Source: Lysobacter sp. (GTDB lineage: Bacteria > Pseudomonadota > Gammaproteobacteria > Xanthomonadales > Xanthomonadaceae). From it: a stretch of 64,000 nucleotides of DNA. Every line of letters begins with the position of its first letter. Position 1 is the stretch's first letter. The position numbers and the translations under genes are program-made. The stretch lies in contig DAHUXS010000003.1 of NCBI GenBank assembly GCA_027306995.1, positions 247,877-311,876 on the forward strand, in the 5' to 3' direction. Below are positions 63,925 through 64,000 of this stretch, in pieces. The notes below the pieces were generated by a model, which worked only from the letters and a program-made list of their open reading frames with translations, had not been told where the DNA came from and did no database searches.

Positions 63925-64000
63925 ATGAAGCCTTTGCTGATCCTCTCACACGGCCTGCACAGCAGCCCGGACGCCACGAAGGTGAGCGCATTGGCTGCCA
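63925..64000 (+). CDS. Alpha/beta hydrolase, N-terminal fragment
   Basis: Only the first 25 codons are in the window: MKPLLILSHGLHSSPDATKV and five more. The SHG oxyanion-type motif and the pattern fit small alpha/beta hydrolases of xanthomonads. The frame runs off the right edge. Confidence 0.55.
   Translation, partial: MKPLLILSHGLHSSPDATKVSALAA

Overview
The window is 64 kb of GC-rich, almost fully coding chromosomal backbone from a gammaproteobacterium of the order Lysobacterales (Xanthomonadales). The placement rests on gene order and gene content: pyrG-kdsA-eno-ftsB-ispD-ispF-truD, surE-pcm-yqaA-nlpD, ftsH-folP, miaA-hfq-hflX-hflK-hflC, minCDE beside a GNAT gene, a DUF2007 protein of the type called pathogenicity-like in xanthomonads, two large TonB-dependent receptors, and a TPR-sulfotransferase coupled to one of them. 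Family and genus cannot be fixed from the sequence alone. There is no transposase, integrase, phage gene, CRISPR array, tRNA or rRNA, and no gap between genes longer than 300 bases.

Layout. 1-7400: a lipoprotein fragment, an Ala/Gly-rich exported protein, then CTP synthase, KDO8P synthase, enolase, a divisome protein and MEP-pathway genes, many joined by 4-base ATGA overlaps. 7400-11600: an antisense Smr-domain gene, then surE-pcm-yqaA-nlpD. The rpoS gene that normally follows nlpD is absent; Mth938-like and yhbY genes sit there on the other strand. 11700-15200: rlmE, ftsH, folP. 15300-21400: a TPR-sulfotransferase/TonB-receptor pair and an amino-acid permease. 21400-27400: miaA, hfq, hflX, hflK, hflC, purA. 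27500-30150: a secreted M1 aminopeptidase whose leader can fold over its Shine-Dalgarno sequence. 30200-33900: a bufferin operon (bufA, bufB, bufC, DoxX) with a divergent AraC/cupin regulator. 33900-40000: a TonB receptor, a sterol-desaturase-family protein and a secreted amidohydrolase. 40080-43290: gcvP under a tandem glycine riboswitch with a TATAAT promoter. 43290-47620: a membrane protein, a Bcr/CflA-type exporter, and a coupled Rieske oxygenase/permease pair. 47830-50790: GNAT-minC-minD-minE plus a HEAGH-motif protein whose start lies inside the end of minE. 50940-55040: a NarL-type two-component system, an SRPBCC protein, DUF423 and a 3-methyladenine glycosylase. 55060-59010: a six-gene leftward operon (SPFH, ribbon-helix-helix, DUF4177, alpha/beta hydrolase, PH-like protein, M15 peptidase) whose promoter holds two TGATATCA boxes exactly 11 bp apart. 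59070-64000: purT, a small unknown protein, bpt, an EF-hand protein, DUF2007, tesB, ampD and the start of another hydrolase.

Most of the window is housekeeping: nucleotide, isoprenoid, LPS-precursor and one-carbon metabolism, envelope maintenance, RNA modification and proteolysis control. The parts most worth attention are the bufferin cluster (a recently described class of modified metal-binding peptides) with its own candidate regulator, the SPFH operon with its apparent ribbon-helix-helix autoregulatory site, the HEAGH protein fused by overlap to the min operon, the missing rpoS, and the hairpin-masked ribosome binding site of the aminopeptidase.
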